Part shown: positions 50,749 to 60,996 of the stretch, in pieces
How positions within the stretch are numbered: the first letter of the stretch is position 1
Layout: each line of letters starts with the position of its first letter
NCBI GenBank assembly: GCA_039090855.1
Contig: CM077013.1
Coordinates: 135,987,240 to 136,051,239, forward strand
Reading direction: 5' to 3'
Source of the DNA: Macrothele yani
Lineage: Eukaryota; Arthropoda; Arachnida; Araneae; Macrothelidae
DNA length: 64,000 bases
The notes under the pieces: model-generated
The model's input: the letters and a program-made list of their open reading frames with translations, nothing else
The model's database searches: none
Told to the model about the DNA's origin: nothing
Made by a program: the position numbers and the translations under genes

Positions 50749-51966
50749 TTAGGTGTGCAACTTAATTCTCGGCCACACGACACGTTGATAGCAAATTATA
50801 GAAAATCGAATACGTACCTAATCAAGGAAATAACCCCCGTCGTGTTGGATACATTTGAACCATCGGTCAGGGAGCTGCCGAATGCCACTGCGAAAAAACA
50901 GGGCTGTTTCGAGAAGATAAAGACATCAATACTTGTTTGAACCTCCTCGACAGAAGTGAAGTGCGTATCACTCAGGTGATGTTGCAGGGTGCGAAAGAGA
51001 TGATAATGCGACGGGGCGAAGCCTGGAGAATACGCCGGGTGGGACAAAATCTCCCATCCCAGGTCGGTGATCGTGTTTAAAGTCGTTTTCGCGGTGTGAG
51101 GACGCGCGTTATGGCCTTTTTCGCCACCATTGCGTCACTCACACGAAAGAGTTGCTGCCAATGACGCTCAGCATTGACCGTTTGACCAGGTTTGAGCAAC
51201 TCATAGTGTACGACACCACGCTGATCCCACCAACAACAACTTCCATAGCATGGATATTCGGTTTGGCGGTACTGGTGGTATGCTGATCTGGGTAAACCCA
51301 CAATTTGCGCCGCTTAGGATTATCGTAGAGAATCCACTTCTCATCACAGGTTAAAATCTTGTGGAGGAAATCCTTCTTCTTGAATCTGGAGAGCAAGGAC
51401 ACAGCAACATCGTAGCGCCTAGACTTGCTCGCAGCTGTGAGTTGGTGGGGCACCCAACGGCCCTCCTTTTGAATCCGTCCAAGCTTGTGCAGGCGCTTTG
51501 CAATTGCTTGCCGTGTTACTCGGAGTTCTTGGGCGAGCTCCGACTGTGTGCGACTGGGATGCGCGTCCAACAGTTGTTCCAGTTCCTCATCGTCAACTTT
51601 CTGTGGCTGTCCCGGACGTTCTGCATCACGGAGATCACAATTTCCCTACTTAAACAACTTGAACCACTTCTTACAAGTACTGTAGGACACCGCAGCCTCA
51701 CCCAAAGCAACACAGATCATTTGCTGGGCCCTTTTTTCAGCTGAAACGCGAACAGGAGGCAGTGCCTCAAATGCTGCTTCTCGAACTACATTGCTTTCAC
51801 CGTCAACTTTCGTCACCTTCTGTCACTACAGCTGTGAGCGGTTACGGTTGCCTGGAAAGCTGTTGGACGGCGCTGCAATCAGCTGTTATCGCACACAGCT
51901 ATTTGCATTTGCCGACGTTCTATGATCGCTTGCGGTAAGGGGCCGAGAATTAAGTTGCACACCTAA
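50749..51966 (-). mobile_element. mariner element, full length with intact inverted repeats
   Basis: TTAGGTGTGCAACTTAATTC at the left is the exact complement of GAATTAAGTTGCACACCTAA at the right, flanked by TA on both sides. Length is 1,218 bp. The near-perfect ends make it one of the younger elements here. Confidence 0.95.
50796..51815 (-). pseudogene. mariner transposase with altered catalytic residues
   Basis: Minus strand. The N-terminus reads DGESNVVREAAFEALPPVRV (near 51800) and YSTCKKWFKLFK, then a stop. The main frame at 51570-51139 (143 codons) reads DAHPSRTQSELAQELRVTRQ, AIAKRLHKLGRIQKEGRWVP and ILTCDEKWILYDNPKRRKLW (first Asp intact), then shifts. The C-terminal frame (51047-50796) gives SHPAYSPGFAPSHYHLF. 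The second motif, expected HDNARPH, reads GHNARPH, and the third reads SHYHLF where SDYHLF is expected. Both catalytic Asp residues are His. Besides these changes it has one stop and about two frameshifts. Confidence 0.9.
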
Positions 51967-52200
51967 TAAAATGGCGGATGAACTTGGTTAGTAAAATGGA
52001 CTCGAATAAATATATTCGCTGTCTAAGTAGTGGGCTGAACGTGGCTGAAACGTGTGAAACTGCGTATTAGAAAGCGATGGTTTTCCCTTAGCTTTGTTAT
52101 TCAAAAGATCATTTAGGGGGATGATTGACACTAATCCTTTATGACTGATTGCCTGCTAAAAGGGTTAGAGCAATATAGGTGACCATCAAGACAGGAGATG

Positions 52201-52420
52201 CCACCCCCGGTGGCGCAGTGGTCTCAGCGCTGGATTCTGACCATTCTTTCGAGATGGGTTCGAACCCCGGTAAGGCATGCATGATGTGTTTGAATTACGT
52301 CACTGGTTCTCTCCGTTCCCTGGATCCAGTGGCCCTAAATTAGGGTTGGGAGACTACTTATAGTCCATCACGTTGCTCACGGTGGTCGTTAGAGACCAAA
52401 TAAACAAACATACAAAAAAA
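52201..52420 (+). repeat. SINE-1, diverged copy
   Basis: Head ACCCCCGGTGGCGCAGTGGT, box B GGGTTCGAACCCC, body with AAATTAGGGTTGGGAGACTA and GTTGCTCACGGTGGTCGTTA, A-rich tail. Confidence 0.93.
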
Positions 52421-52714
52421 GACAGTAGACAGGTGTTTGAGTCACTTGTGTCTGCCCAGTGGCATGATGTCCGTGTCAGAGGAAATAATCCTTCCCTTTC
52501 ATGCCTTCTGTCATGGAGCTGATGATGAACTGCAAAGGGTGATTCCAAAGTTTTGTAATATTTGCATAAACGCATGTGCTGTGGCGGGTATGTCACGTGT
52601 TAAAACTAGTTCAAGTCGTGTACTGCAGTCATTCGAAAAGGTTATAAAGTTGCAGTCGTTGCTGTGAACAGTATTGCATGTTGTCGTTCTGTCTGTGTTT
52701 GGGACGCCTAGAAG

Positions 52715-53720
52715 ATGAACAGCCACAAGCGGCTAATTAGGTAACTTTTGCTTTACGAGTTTGAACTCGGCCATAACGCTGCTCAAGCAACACGAGACAT
52801 TTGTCATGCGAAAGGGGAAGGTTTCGCGGACCACAGCACCGCAACCAGGTGGTTTAGAAATTTTGCTCAAACCTCGACGATCAGCCAAGATCAAGTAGGC
52901 CGCGAAGAGGGGACACGGAGGCTGTACGCCAGGTTGTAGAGGCAAATCCGACAACTATCACCCAGAAATTATCAGGCGAGCTGGGCATATCACAGACCAC
53001 CGTGGTTCATCACCTTCAAGACCTCGACAAGGTCTACAGGAGCATCCGCATTGTCCCTCACGAACTGACGCCAGCTGAAGCCAACCGCTGAGTGTAAGTG
53101 TGCACCAAACACCTAGAAAATCCGCGCGATGTAAGTTTCATTAGAGAATTGTTACGTGCGATGAAAAGTGGATCTATTTCCGTAATTTTAACACATAACT
53201 GCAGTGGTTGAATCCGAGCCAGCTTCCTGAACCTGTTGCCAAACGTGAGCGCTTTGAGCACCAGGTGATGCTTTGCGTCTGGTGAAATTTCGAGCGGAAA
53301 CTTCATAAAGAATTTGTTCCAGACGGTCGTATCATCAACACCAACTTCTAATCTGAACAGCTAGAGCGGATGTATGCCGTTTTGGAGGAGAATTACCCGG
53401 AAGAAGTGAACAGAACGCGCGCTCTCTCATAGCAGAAGAACACTCAGCCTCGTATCGCGCGAACGACCCGAGCAAAAATTCCAAGAACTTGAGGGCATCG
53501 AACTGATGCCACACCCAGGATATAGTCCGGATCTTGCCCCGTCGGATTATTACTTGTCCCGGTCCACCTACTTCCTTCGCGGGCGGCACTTCAACTACCA
53601 GGAGGAGGTGGCAGCTGGGGTAAAGGAGTTCTTCGCCTCGAAGGACAAGAACTGGTGCCGCCGCGGAATCTAAGATCTGGCAGACAGGTGGTTAAAGACG
53701 GTGTAACACGATGGCTTATA
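52715..53720 (+). pseudogene. mariner transposase (SETMAR-type family), broken
   Basis: ATG at 52715 (MNSHKRLIR, stop). Then LLLYEFELGHNAAQATRDIC and DHSTATRWFRNFAQ (helix-turn-helix; 52748-52939), a frameshift, QASWAYHRPPWF-type shadow and the true frame SGELGISQTTVVHHLQDL near 52975. The catalytic half is badly shifted: VTCDEKWIYF-type residues near 53155 and PGYSPDLAPSDYYLSRSTYF near 53515 in another frame. It ends at DRWLKTV...DGLY, cut by the Tc1 at 53719. The family is that of the mariner part of primate SETMAR. Confidence 0.85.
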
Positions 53721-55114
53721 CACTTCTGGCCACCCAAAATGCAACACCAAGAAGGACACGAAATAAAAGTGCCTGATTTACTGGACACATAACAACAGAT
53801 ACAAAGATGAAACGATTGAGCTTACAGGCCCGTGTGACACGCGGAACACGCAGACATCAATAGCTCGTATGGCCCCCATGGCTGGCAATAACGGCCGCTA
53901 CACGCCGCGGCATCGAACGAAAGAGGCTTTGAATGTGGGCTTCGGGTATGTCGGTACAGGCTGCTTCCACACGTTGCCACAGTTCATCAGGCTTAGCCGC
54001 GGGTGGTGCTTGCCGGGCCACTCGGTTGCCGATCAGCGACCAGACGTGTTCGCTGGGCGATATATCGGGAGAACAGGCGGGCCACGGCAGCAGTGACACC
54101 TGGTGGGCCGTGAAAAATTGTTGCACGATGCGTGCCACGTTCGGGCGCGCATCGTCCTGTTGAAATGTAGCTGCTGGCAGGTCCTGCAGGTAAGGGAGGC
54201 ACAACTGTAACTGCGGCGGCTGTTGAGTATACCGGCAATGCGTACCAGAGGGGTGCGGGTGTCATATCCAATTGCGCCCCAAACCATAACGCCTGGCGAC
54301 GGACCGGTATGGCGGTGCATGATGCAGGCGTCATACAGTCTCTCGCCGTGGTGCCGCCACACGCGGATCCGACCATCGTGGTGTTGTAGGCAGAAGCGGG
54401 ATTCATCGGAGAAGACAATGTCGTGCCATTCCGTAGTCCAGGTGCGGTGTTCAATGGCCCACTGCCGCCGCACTCGCCAGTGGTGTAACGTCAATGGTAA
54501 TCGGAGCAATGGGCGCCGTGCGACAAGTCCACACTCCTGCAGACGACGTCGAATGCTACGTGCTGACACAGGTTGTTGCGCAACACACCCTAATTCCTGC
54601 GCTAACGTTCGTGATGTGGCGGTGCGAGCCGTCAATGCCCGCCGCACAACATGCCAGTCCTCTAGTTCGGTGGTGTGCCGTGGCTGTGGCAATCGCTCAC
54701 GTCGGTCCGTCAGTCTCTCCTGCACCCACCGGATCCATACTCGCCTCACTGTAACTGGATGTCGTGCAAACGGGCGCCGATGTCTCGGTACGATAAACCG
54801 CTGTCGCGATAAGCCACTATTCGTCCTCTGTCGAACTCCGAAACGTGCTGGAATGACTGCCGTATTCTGCGACGAGCCATCGGGAAGCTTCCCACGCACA
54901 GGTCCTGCAGCACAACACACTTCCACTACTTACACCCAGCCTTCTGTGCAACCTTCGTATAGTGCTTTGAGGTGGCGTGCGGGGCACACATGATTTGCAT
55001 ATACCCTGCAATGCTAATCGTTTGCATGTCGTCTCGCGGGCGACGCATGCTTCGAATTTCAGGCCAATCGGATGCTTCCTTCTTGGTGTTGCATTTTGAC
55101 TGGCCAGCAGTGTA
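53719..55114 (-). mobile_element. Tc1-like element (family G), full length, GC-rich
   Basis: TACACTTCTGGCCACCCAAA at the left and the complement of the right end TACACTGCTGGCCAGTCAAA are inverted repeats, both continuing ATGCAACACCAAGAAGGA. Length is 1,396 bp. It is inserted in the mariner at 52531-55204 and is clearly richer in GC than its surroundings. Confidence 0.95.
53857..54926 (-). pseudogene. Tc1-like transposase (family G), nearly intact
   Basis: Minus strand. A 297-codon frame (54926-54033) is in the right frame from about 54850: QRQRFIVPRHRRPF-type basic helix-turn-helix, TVRRVWIRWVQERLTDRRER, SARSIRRRLQECGLVARRPL, then IVFSDESRFCLQHHDGRIRV (first Asp, motif intact) and GVMVWGAIGYDTRTPLVRI. 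After ILNSRRSY it slips. The true frame (54204-53857) carries LPAATFQQDDARPNVARIVQ (second Asp), WPACSPDISPSEHVWSLIGN (Glu kept; PIEH is PSEH) and ASHGGHTSY at the end. One main frameshift near 54210 separates it from an open gene of normal length (about 340 codons). The first turn-helix segment may hold a second slip. Confidence 0.92.
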
Positions 55115-55204
55115 CTTTGGATGTTAGTCAGCTTTCGTCGTGAAGGTACGTATGAAGACATAAAGTGATCCAAATATTGCAAAACTTTCGACTCGCCCTC
55201 TGTA

Positions 55205-55749
55205 GAAGGGAGAGCTTATCTCTGGTGACAAGGTTATGGTTGCTAAGATGAGAGGGAGAAAGGAATTATTTTGCCGTGGCTTTCCTTTAAACTTTAAGAG
55301 TTGGGGCCTGATCGCTATGTGAATTTTTCTGTTTGGGCAGCACAGAAAAGTGTTAGTACCATTCGGTTCAGGTACATCAGCCTCTTAAAAGTTCATAAAT
55401 GAAAAGAAGCATAGTCTTTTCAAAAACGCTACTATATTATGGTGCATGTCTGTCTGTCCGTCAGCGTGCTGACTCGATATTTGCACACCTATATTGAAAG
55501 ATATCACTACTAGACCAAGCACAGCACCCCATGAGAATGATAAATCTCGCCGTTCTGAATTTATGCGATACACCATTTTGTTACCAGATGGCGTAATGGT
55601 ATTGTAAATTTAGCACAGCAGTTTCACTTTAAAGAGTTGGGCAAGAAAGGTAATTTCAGCATCCCAATAACAGGAACTGTGTGCGAAACGGTGTCTGCCC
55701 AGTGGTAGACACGGTTTTTTCTGTTTGTAGCAAGCGAAGTTTTCTCCTC
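55205..55749. other. Gap without a recognised gene
   Basis: Nothing recognised. Confidence 0.4.
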
Positions 55750-56059
55750 GGCGTCAGGGTTTTAGTTGCATATAATCGGAAAACGGGAAACAACGAACTA
55801 AAACCACAAGCAGATTATGACAGATGGCAACTAAATGTTTTGTTACCTGTACAATCGATACAGCAAATTGCTAAACCACTTCGACATGCGAGCCTTTCGT
55901 GGCATGTAAGATATCCAAGCGATAACCAATTTCCCCGCCAAGTATTCTCCAGCATTTGGCGCGTTACTGTTGCTATCGCAGCACCAATTCTGGTCTTCAG
56001 ATCATCAAGGGACGTCACAGAAGGGCTGGCAAGCGATATTTTTAACGGATCCCCAAAGG

Positions 56060-56090
56060 AAGAAATCCAGTGGCTGCGACTGGATTTCTT
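56060..56090. repeat. 11-bp inverted repeat at the deletion junction
   Basis: AAGAAATCCAG (56060-56070), spacer TGGCTGCGA, CTGGATTTCTT (56080-56090). It lies exactly where the first domain is joined to the C-terminal part. Confidence 0.9.
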
Positions 56091-56379
56091 AACCAAATTG
56101 CGACGCAGCTTGTCTGGTTGACTTCTGAGGGCTTCGAGTTAAGGCTTCCTGGGCGCGATCAACACTGCCCTGCAAAGTGCTCGGTCTTCCTGCTGCTTTT
56201 TGATTACCAGTTTTTTGAAACTGCTTTAACCAACGTCGGATAGTATTATCGGAAAATGGAGCTCTGCCATACTGCGTTCTGTGACGACTTTGCGTTGTGA
56301 TAACTGACTTTGTTTCGAAGAACCAGAGTACGCACATTGCTTTTCCTTGAACAGTCGCCATTTTGAAGTATGATGCCAA
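56089..56379 (-). pseudogene. DUF4817-type N-terminal domain, open but detached from its catalytic part
   Basis: A 96-codon open frame: EKAKCVLWFFETKSV-type start, SDNTIRRWLKQFQKTGN (helix-turn-helix recognition segment), AAGRPSTLQGSVDRAQEALT, RSPQKSTRQAASQFG and a stop. This is the DNA-binding half of the transposase that is broken at 15.3 kb. As an open, free-standing DNA-binding domain it could in principle bind the element ends, but I see no promoter evidence and treat it as a remnant. Confidence 0.75.
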
Positions 56380-56697
56380 TTCAGCGGGTACCGTGTTTCT
56401 GCCTGAAACTTTCCACCGTGAACTTGTTCATGCTGTCGGCAGTTTTATTTGGTCAGTTACAGTTTGACTATGCCAGGCCACGGAAGCCCCGACAGTAATT
56501 ATAAATCACGCTGTATATTTCTGTGAGGTGACGAAAATGCAAACATGCATTTAGCACTACATTCACTCAGATGATTGATACAGTATATTAAATACAGCTG
56601 CAGTCATCACATAAGTGAACACCTAAGACAGCACGTGGTGTGCTGGGTGATCAGGCCAACTAGTCGAAGATCAGTTAGCATTGAATTGTGGGTCGGA

Positions 56698-56890
56698 ATG
56701 GAAAAAAAAAGGTGTCCTCTTAGCTACTTTGGACGAGGCATGATAATTGGCGTTAGGCGTAGGGGTTCAAGCATCTCCTAAACGGCCGCTGTCCTGAGCA
56801 TTTCACGCACAACTGTAGCAAGGATTTACCGGGAAGGGTGCTACATGCGAAAATCTTCACGAAATCGGACGAAACCTGTGGTCTAAAACA
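56698..56890 (+). pseudogene. Tc1-like transposase N-terminal fragment
   Basis: MEKKRCPLSYFGRGMIIGVR, RRGSSIS, AAVLSISRTTVARIYREGCY: the first helix-turn-helix of a Tc1 transposase starting at 56698. A stop at TCCTAA (about 56781) breaks the ORF, and the sequence loses the frame after about 60 codons. The following 56890-57110 has two short related blocks (AACAGCTGGTGGATCTGAGG and AACAGTTGGTGGATCTGAGG). Confidence 0.75.
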
Positions 56891-57156
56891 GCTGGTGGAT
56901 CTGAGGGTCAAAGGTGATCGGCGAAGTCCTCATTGGTTCTTGTGAGCATTGATGACCTGTGCTGTGAACGAAAACAGTTGGTGGATCTGAGGTGTCAGTG
57001 CAAGCTGGTGGTGTGGTCATCGGCTGTTGTAGACCATTCACGACGTGGTCCGATAAGTGGTTTGTTCGGAAATGGGCCGGATTAAGAGGTGTTCTATACG
57101 GGCTATATAACCTTGAGGCCCACCATAACCAAGGGTCCAAGCGACATGCCTGGACA

Positions 57157-57197
57157 AAGATAGATAGATAGAGAGAGCGAGAGAGAGAGAGAGAGAA
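57157..57197. repeat. GA/GATA microsatellite
   Basis: (GATA)n then (GA)n, about 40 bases. Confidence 0.95.
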
Positions 57198-57627
57198 TTT
57201 GTAAATTAGTTGGACTTTTGTCACGTATGATTTCCAATTGGTCAGACAGAGAGGCTGGAAAACGAACAGTTATCAACGCACTGACTCAACAAGGGTAAAG
57301 GTTTTATGTCGCTGTGCACAACGGGGTGCGAGAGAGTTTCAGCGTTTTCACTACTATCCACCCACACCTCCCAATTTACACTTGGAACCGTGAATGGTCC
57401 AAGTTCCCTGTGGTTTTACATTTGCCATAACTAAACAGATGCGCTAACAAAAGTATACAATGCTAAATCATTAGAGAAACCAAGACAAAATCGAGGAATC
57501 TTAAGCTTTTAACTCTTGTTCTTATGATAAAAATGAAAAATACACATATGAGCCATTCGATTATGACTACAGAAATGAGCGCGCCTGGAGACCGAACGGT
57601 GGTGTAGGTGAAGTTCACAGAGCAATA
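57198..57627. other. Gap without a recognised gene
   Basis: Nothing recognised. Confidence 0.4.
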
Positions 57628-59110
57628 TACACCAATGTTCAAAATTAAGAGAATTTGCACATTTTGTCGAATTTCTGAAAAACCTAATGCACACATTTTA
57701 AATTAAATTTTGTATGGATGCACAGTTATATAAGAGAATTTTATTTTACCACACAACAGTCATGGTACGCTCTCATGATCGTCAGTAAGGCTCATTAGCG
57801 CAGGAATGTCCAAAATCCACGTTGCAAGATCGAATATAAAATGACTCAAATATGGGGTATGGTCTTCTCTCATAGTTATACAGCTCTCACAGCGCGACGT
57901 CATACTGTAAACGAGGCAGTTGATGAGTCCCTGTGGCAGTCGGTCCCACTCCTGCAGCAACGCAGTTTTCAGATCCGGAGGGGGAATGGCGAGCTGCAAT
58001 TGCCCTCCCAAGAGAGTTCCAGACATGTTCGATAGGGTTTAGGTCTGGCAATCTGGCTGACCAATCCATCCAGCGAATATCCTCACTTTCAAGATAATCG
58101 TCGACCAGGTGAGCCCTATGTGGACGAGCGTTTTCGTCCATGAAAAAGGAACCGAGGGCCTACTGCATCCCTGAAGAGTCGAACACAGGGATGTAAGATC
58201 TCATCTATATACCTCTCAGCAGTCAGGGAGCCTCTGTCAAACACATGGAGAGGTGTGCGGCCGTCCAACATGATGCCTGCCCAGACCATGACACCTCCGC
58301 TGCCATAGCGATCCCTTTCTTGGATGTTGGAGGAAAGGTATCGGGTCCCAGGTTCTCTCCAGATGAAGGTACGTCAAAAATCAGTGTCCAGGATGAATCG
58401 CGACTCGTCTGTGAAGAGAACGTTCCCCCACTGAAGTCTGGTCCAAGGCTGATGTTGTCTGCACCATGCTAAACCTACTCTCTTGTGTTCTGAAGTGAGC
58501 GGGACGCAAATCAGGTCTTCTGGCAAAAAGCCCTCTTTCATGAAGCCTTCGGGAAACAGTAACCCCTTGAAACTCGGGTTACAGTGGCGGCATGCAGCTC
58601 ACGAGATAGCTGTGCTGCTGTAGCAGTCCTGTGGCGCCTCGTTGAAAGTGCCAAATAACGATCTTCATTGGACATCGTGGCTCTTGGACGACCTTGCACA
58701 GGCCTTCTCGATATAGATCCGGCGTCCTTAAACTGTTTTGCACAAATTGGCGTTACATTGAGTTCTGTAGCAACCTGCACTTGCGATTTCGCTGCTTCCA
58801 ATCTACCGACGATTCTCCACCTCATTCCGTCATCAATACGTTCGTTGCAAACGCATTTTACCTGATTGCTTATGAAATTGAACCAAGGAATGTCGCCGAG
58901 GAGTACAAGCGAAGTAATCGGGGGAAAAAGCCACTTGCGCTTTTCATGCCCTCCCCTGTCACAACTCCGCCCATACGCACGTGTACGCTTACATATTCGA
59001 CACTGCAAATTTACATCCTTATTCGGCGGCATAATTTGTACCTTTGGTTCCGTATTTTTAGTGAAAATCGACAAAATGCACAAAGTCTCTTAATTTTGAA
59101 CAGCAGTGTA
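57628..59110 (-). mobile_element. Tc1-like element (family D), full length
   Basis: Left end TACACCAATGTTCAAAATTA and the complement of the right end TACACTGCTGTTCAAAATTA are inverted repeats that continue into AGAGA(A/C)TTTG-type sequence and ATTTTGTCGA. Length is 1,483 bp. Confidence 0.92.
57840..58850 (-). pseudogene. Tc1-like transposase (family D), broken
   Basis: Minus strand. NERIDDGMRWRIVGRLEAAK and SQVQVATELNVTPICAKQF (helix-turn-helix), SISRRPVQGRPRATMSNEDR, TAAQLSRELHAATVTRVSRG (58538-59083 frame), then stops. The first Asp region reads QTSRDSSWTLIF where TDESRF-type residues are expected, so it is damaged. The second Asp motif is FMDENARPHRAHLVDDYLES (57887-58141 frame), with the first acidic residue kept as DEN. 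The Glu is intact in ARLPDLNPIEHVWNSLGRAI. The end has SMTSRCESCITMREDHTPY. Confidence 0.9.
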
Positions 59111-59142
59111 TATACAACCCGAGGACCGGCCTTCGCTTAGTA

Positions 59143-60141
59143 GAATGTTCGGAGTCAGAATGGGGATAAAGGACAAATTGTGATGGCAAGGAGCATCGGA
59201 ACTACGATCTCGGAAACAACGAGGCTTTTGGGTTGTTTGCATGCCGCTGTAGTGAGTACGTATCAAAAGTGGTGCATAGATGGCCAAACGACAAACCGTC
59301 GTCCAGCCGTGGGTGTTCCGCATCTCATTGATGCCAGAGGGTAACGGAAACTGTCGCGCATTGTTCACAGCGACCGCAGGGTCATATTGCGACAAATGTT
59401 ATCAGGGTAATGTGTCACATCACACAGTTCATCGCAGCCTTCTGCGCATGGGCTTGCGTAGCCGAAGACCTAGCTGCATCCCCATGCTCACTGCACGTCA
59501 TCGCCAACAACGCATGAAATGGGACCAAGATCATCGATAACGGACCGTGAATGATTGGAAGAAAGTGGCGTGGCCTAAAGAATCAAGATTCCTGGTGCAT
59601 CGCGTAGACAACCGAGTGCGGATACGCCAATTGCCAACGGAGGCTATGGCACCTGGATGCACTGTTGGGTGGAAATGGGCATGCGGCAGCGGTGTTATGC
59701 TGTAGGCGATGTTTTCTTGCGATACTTTAGGCACCATTATCCCAACAGCACAATCCCTGACAACTGTCAGGTATCATCGTTGCGGACCAAGTTCACTCAT
59801 TGATGGCAATTGTGTTCCCTGCAGGTTATGGCCATTACTAACAGCATAATGCGCCATGCGACACTTTCTGAATCGTGAAGGAGTGGTTCAAGGAACATAC
59901 TGATGAATTTGCGTTAAAGCCCTGGCCTCTAAATTCACCTGACAGGAACCCAATCGAACATTTGTGGTTCGACTTGGAAAAGCGGGTTCGCGCTAAATCA
60001 CTATCACCCCGAAATGTACGAGAACTGGAGAACCTGCTGTTGACATTATGGTACCAGATACACCATCGTCATCTCACCGGATCGATGCCTGGCTGAGTGG
60101 TTGCTGTTTTGCGGGCTAAACAGCGTCCCACAGCTTATTAG
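59143..60141 (+). pseudogene. Tc1-like transposase (family I), broken
   Basis: ATG at 59143 (MFGVRMGIKDKL, stop). Scattered helix-turn-helix remnants, then VSHHTVHRSLLRMGLRSRRP and CIPMLTARHRQQRMKWDQDH (59280-59540 frame). The first catalytic motif reads WPKESRFLVHRVDNRVRIR: Asp of the usual SDESR is Lys. The second Asp codon region carries a stop (QHNAPCDTF-like in frame). The Glu is kept in LNSPDRNPIEHLWFDLEKRV (59875-60096). It ends RPTAY and stop at 60141. Confidence 0.85.
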
Positions 60142-60176
60142 TTAGGTGGTCGTAATGTAATTGCTCATCGGGGTAA
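59143..60176 (+). mobile_element. Tc1-like element (family I) with 3' end
   Basis: Coding part and 3' end of a Tc1. The 3' end reads GGTGGTCGTAATGTAATTGC and TCATCGG. A second copy of only its 3' end is at 60790-60996. The 5' repeat is not recognised in the roughly 30 bases between family D and the start codon, so it may be truncated. Confidence 0.82.
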
Positions 60177-60222
60177 ATCATCATTAAGAAACATCTTATG
60201 TTCTGTAACGTACCAGGAGATG

Positions 60223-60395
60223 TGACGTACCTGACCGAAGGACGCACACGACATAAAGGCAGATAGGAATCAGAATAAAAACGTCCGCGTAGCTCAATTG
60301 GTAGAGTGACTTATTCCGGAATAAGGGGATCTGGGTTCGAATCCCGGCGTAGACCAAAAATGACGGAGAAATTTACTTCGTTATAGTTCTTTTAA
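60223..60395 (+). repeat. tRNA-headed SINE (SINE-6), copy 2
   Basis: A tRNA-like part (60289-60355): GTCCGCGTAGCTCAATTGGT (box A), an anticodon-arm palindrome CTTATTCCGGAATAAG, and box B GGGTTCGAATCCC. The ends pair except for one or two positions. Flanks match SINE-6 copy 1: GATGTGACGTACCTG and GACGCACACGACATAAA before, ATGACGGAGAAATTTACTTC after. The anticodon arm does not make a standard 5-7-5 stem-loop, so I do not call a functional tRNA. Confidence 0.72.
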
Positions 60396-60610
60396 AACAT
60401 AAATTTTATTTTACACTTGAAATTTAAGGTATACGTTTTTTTTGCATCTATACGTTTTTAAGGACATCCCCTAGAAAAACGCTTAACAGAGGTTTCGCTG
60501 CATAAGAGTTTGTCACTATGGAAATATATACATCTAAGGTACTTATTGAAACTTAAGCGTTTTGTTTAACTCTTGCTCGTGGAAATTGCAAGCCGTAAGA
60601 TTCCAAGCTT
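60396..60610. other. AT-rich spacer
   Basis: No gene seen. Confidence 0.4.
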
Positions 60611-60629
60611 AACCAGACTACTACTAACT

Positions 60630-60735
60630 AACATTAACTAAACACTTAACTAGTAACTGACATTAAATAAATACTTAACTAGTAACTGACATTAAATAAA
60701 TACTTAACTAGTAACTGACATTCACTAAACACTTT
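60630..60735. repeat. 29-bp tandem repeat
   Basis: CTTAACTAGTAACTGACATT starts at 60645, 60674 and 60703, giving an exact period of 29 bases with a partial unit on each side. Confidence 0.93.
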
Positions 60736-60789
60736 TAAAAACAGGTTATTATGGAATGTTCCAATGAATCAGCCACAGTACTTACAGTT

Positions 60790-60996
60790 TAAATCACCAT
60801 CACCCCCAAATGTACACAACCCCGAAATGTATGGGAACTGGAGGACCTGGTGTTGATATAATGGTACCAGATACCTCAAGATATCTTTCACCACCTCATC
60901 GATTCGATGCCTCGCTGAGTGACTGCTGTTTTGTGGGCTAAAGGGAGTCCTGCAGCTTATTAGGCAGGTTGTCATAATCTAATGGCGCATCGGTCT
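60790..60996 (+). mobile_element. Tc1 family I, 3' end fragment
   Basis: AAATCACCATCACC, CCCCGAAATGTATGGGAACT, ATGGTACCAGATACC, GATTCGATGCCTCGCTGAGT and the end GTTGTCATAATCTAATGGCG match 59995-60176 in order. Only the last roughly 60 transposase codons and the terminal repeat are present. Confidence 0.85.

Larger units (their letters stand above)
52531..55204 (+). mobile_element. mariner element split by a Tc1
   Basis: The left end TGCAAAGGGTGATTCCAAAG and the complement of the right end TACAGAGGGCGAGTCGAAAG continue together into TTTTG(T/C)AATATTT, so they are the two ends of one element. The Tc1 at 53719-55114 sits between the last codons of the mariner transposase and its 3' end. Confidence 0.87.
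55750..56515 (-). mobile_element. mariner-type (DUF4817) element with internal deletion
   Basis: The end TACAGCGTGATTTATAATTA (complement, at 56515) equals the left end of the 15.2-kb element. The minus strand reads MASYFKMATVQGKAMCVLWF and an almost intact first domain of 96 codons (56379-56089). It then jumps at about 56085 straight to PLDFFLWGSVKNIACQPF and SLDDLKTRIGAAIATVTRQM. The whole catalytic core is deleted, leaving a small non-autonomous unit. Homology to the 17.65-kb element ends near 55755. Confidence 0.87.

Noticed and set aside
54223..54993. 256-codon plus-strand ORF, one of the longest in the window
   Set aside because: It is the shadow of the GC-rich Tc1 family G transposase on the minus strand. 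High GC keeps stops rare in all frames.
60289..60362. Functional tRNA gene
   Set aside because: The anticodon arm is a perfect palindrome that does not give a 5-bp stem with a 7-base loop, and both flanks match a SINE family.
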